DNA of 64,000 bases from Sphagnum magellanicum. Its lineage: Eukaryota > Streptophyta > Sphagnopsida > Sphagnales > Sphagnaceae. This document shows, one piece after another, positions 62,731 to 64,000 of the stretch; position 1 is the first letter of the stretch, and each line of letters starts with the position of its first letter. The DNA lies in contig CM038912.1 of the NCBI GenBank assembly GCA_021904315.1, positions 7,031,061 through 7,095,060 on the forward strand, given 5' to 3'. Position numbers and translations under genes: made by a program. Below the pieces are notes generated by a model. It saw only the letters and a program-made list of their open reading frames with translations, was not told the origin of the DNA and searched no databases.

Positions 62731-64000
62731 GTTCAATTCCTTGACATTTTAGTGGTGTAGGGTTAGGTTTTTTCTTTTTCTTTTCTTTTTTAGTTGGCCT
62801 TCTTGAAAATTAACTAATGTTCAACATAAGTTGTAGGAACAATGCACATATTTCAATTACTTTACAATTGTTATAATTAATTAGTTTAAATGGATTTTGG
62901 TATCATATTAATTAAAATTTATGGTCAAACTTTGAAAAGAAAAAGAAGAATGTTAGGATAGCAAGTTGGTTTGTTCAAGAGACAAGAAAGGAGATGTTAG
63001 ACATTTTGATTTAGTTGTTAACCACAATTGATTTCACCATGTGATTCTTTAAATGGTCATAGGTGAATAATAATGTTTAAACCAATTATTAGCCCCCTTA
63101 AACCCTCAATCACTTTCTTTTCGACATGTTTAAAAGTTGGGTCATATAATAACTTTGAACCTAGACCTTCATGTAAAACCTTTTACTTTTATGTATCCAA
63201 TTCAACATGTGTTTTTTTTTCTAATTATAAGCTAATGCTAAGAACAAAATAATACCTTATATAGTCATAAAAATATTTGACATACATACAATCATTCACT
63301 TAAATCAAAACATTTATAATTTTCACTTCGTAAATATAGATGTGATCTTATATGGCTTCACATAGCTTTTAACTACACCCCTTGTTTCCTTATCAACATA
63401 CTTATTTGCATGCTTGTATGCCTATGATAATGTTGTTTAAAAAAAAATCCAAAATCAGGGTTTGTCATTACTATAGGGTTTAGGTGAATATTCCACACAT
63501 GATTAAAAGAATAATTTAATTGACCATTAGTCTGAGTGTGGTGTGATCTTCTTGTGTTTGATGAGGAAGTATTTTGACTTGTCCAATGGAGTTGAGGAAA
63601 TGCAAGATTTTGTTCATAACCAATTCGAATGGACAATTAAACCTTGTTAAGATGTCTTTGGAGATGAATTGCATTGTTATTTCTATTGACTCAATATTAA
63701 TACTTATTGTTGTGGCCCACCTTTTTTACAAATTATTTGGCTATCAAAATGCAAGTTGTTTGGCATGTGTGGGTGTCATTGGAGATTATAGTTTTACAAA
63801 ATCAATCATTATTTGTTGAATGTGCCTTGAATGAAACCAACTTTAGAGTTTGTGTTGTTAAGCTTGATGTGGGTGGCCTCTTTACCTATTACGAAGGCCT
63901 ACAATAGTCACAAAAATTGGTGTTTGTCTTTGAACATGGTTGGTCACCACAAATAGCATGCAAGGCTTAATTTGCTCACCATGGAATGTCCAATGAATTC
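62731..64000. other. AT-rich flank, nothing recognised
   Basis: No exon or known repeat was identified from the copia target duplication to the window end. The open frames near 63370-63900 have no recognisable content. Confidence 0.5.

Overview
The window is nuclear DNA of a land plant. Five spliced plant-type genes are interrupted by GT-AG introns, and one encodes a chloroplast lipid-transfer protein (TGD2 type). Long AT-rich, repeat-filled stretches contain an old Ty1/copia retrotransposon and several small inverted-repeat elements. I cannot name the species. The large, heavily decayed intergenic fraction would fit a non-flowering plant, but that is a guess.

Layout. 1-3,900: AT-rich spacer ending in a minisatellite. 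5,015-8,202 (+): a PTI1-like receptor-like cytoplasmic kinase, 7 coding exons, 359 aa, one intron with a GC donor. 10,645-13,665 (+): a very conserved WD40/transducin-like protein of unknown function, 8 exons, 464 aa. 15,648-17,007 (-): a TIM21-like mitochondrial import subunit whose exons are recognisable but carry several breaks, so probably a pseudogene. 22,147-31,435 (-): an ataxin-2 family protein (CID3/CID4 type; Lsm, LsmAD, PAM2), 17 coding exons, about 944 aa. 33,400-45,100: a gene-free AT-rich block with a large imperfect inverted repeat (37.1-39.4 kb) and degenerate short-period repeats. 45,100-46,350: overlapping inverted-repeat elements just upstream of the next gene. 46,664-48,968 (+): a TGD2-like MCE-domain protein, 4 exons, 464 aa. 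50,492-51,180: a Tc1/mariner-like non-autonomous element with TA flanks. 51,910-52,760: a GC-richer LTR-like island. 55,934-62,725 (-): a degraded Ty1/copia element with paired 246-bp LTRs, a CTTGA target duplication and two later insertions.

The five genes look like unrelated housekeeping or signalling loci: kinase signalling at membranes, an unknown WD40-like protein, mitochondrial protein import, RNA/poly(A)-binding-protein regulation, and ER-to-plastid lipid transfer. They do not form a pathway or cluster. Exon coordinates were derived by hand. In the four intact genes the phases add up to complete frames. I found no convincing undescribed system. The most unusual items are the broken TIM21 copy, the repeat architecture, and a dispersed repeat found mostly in introns.
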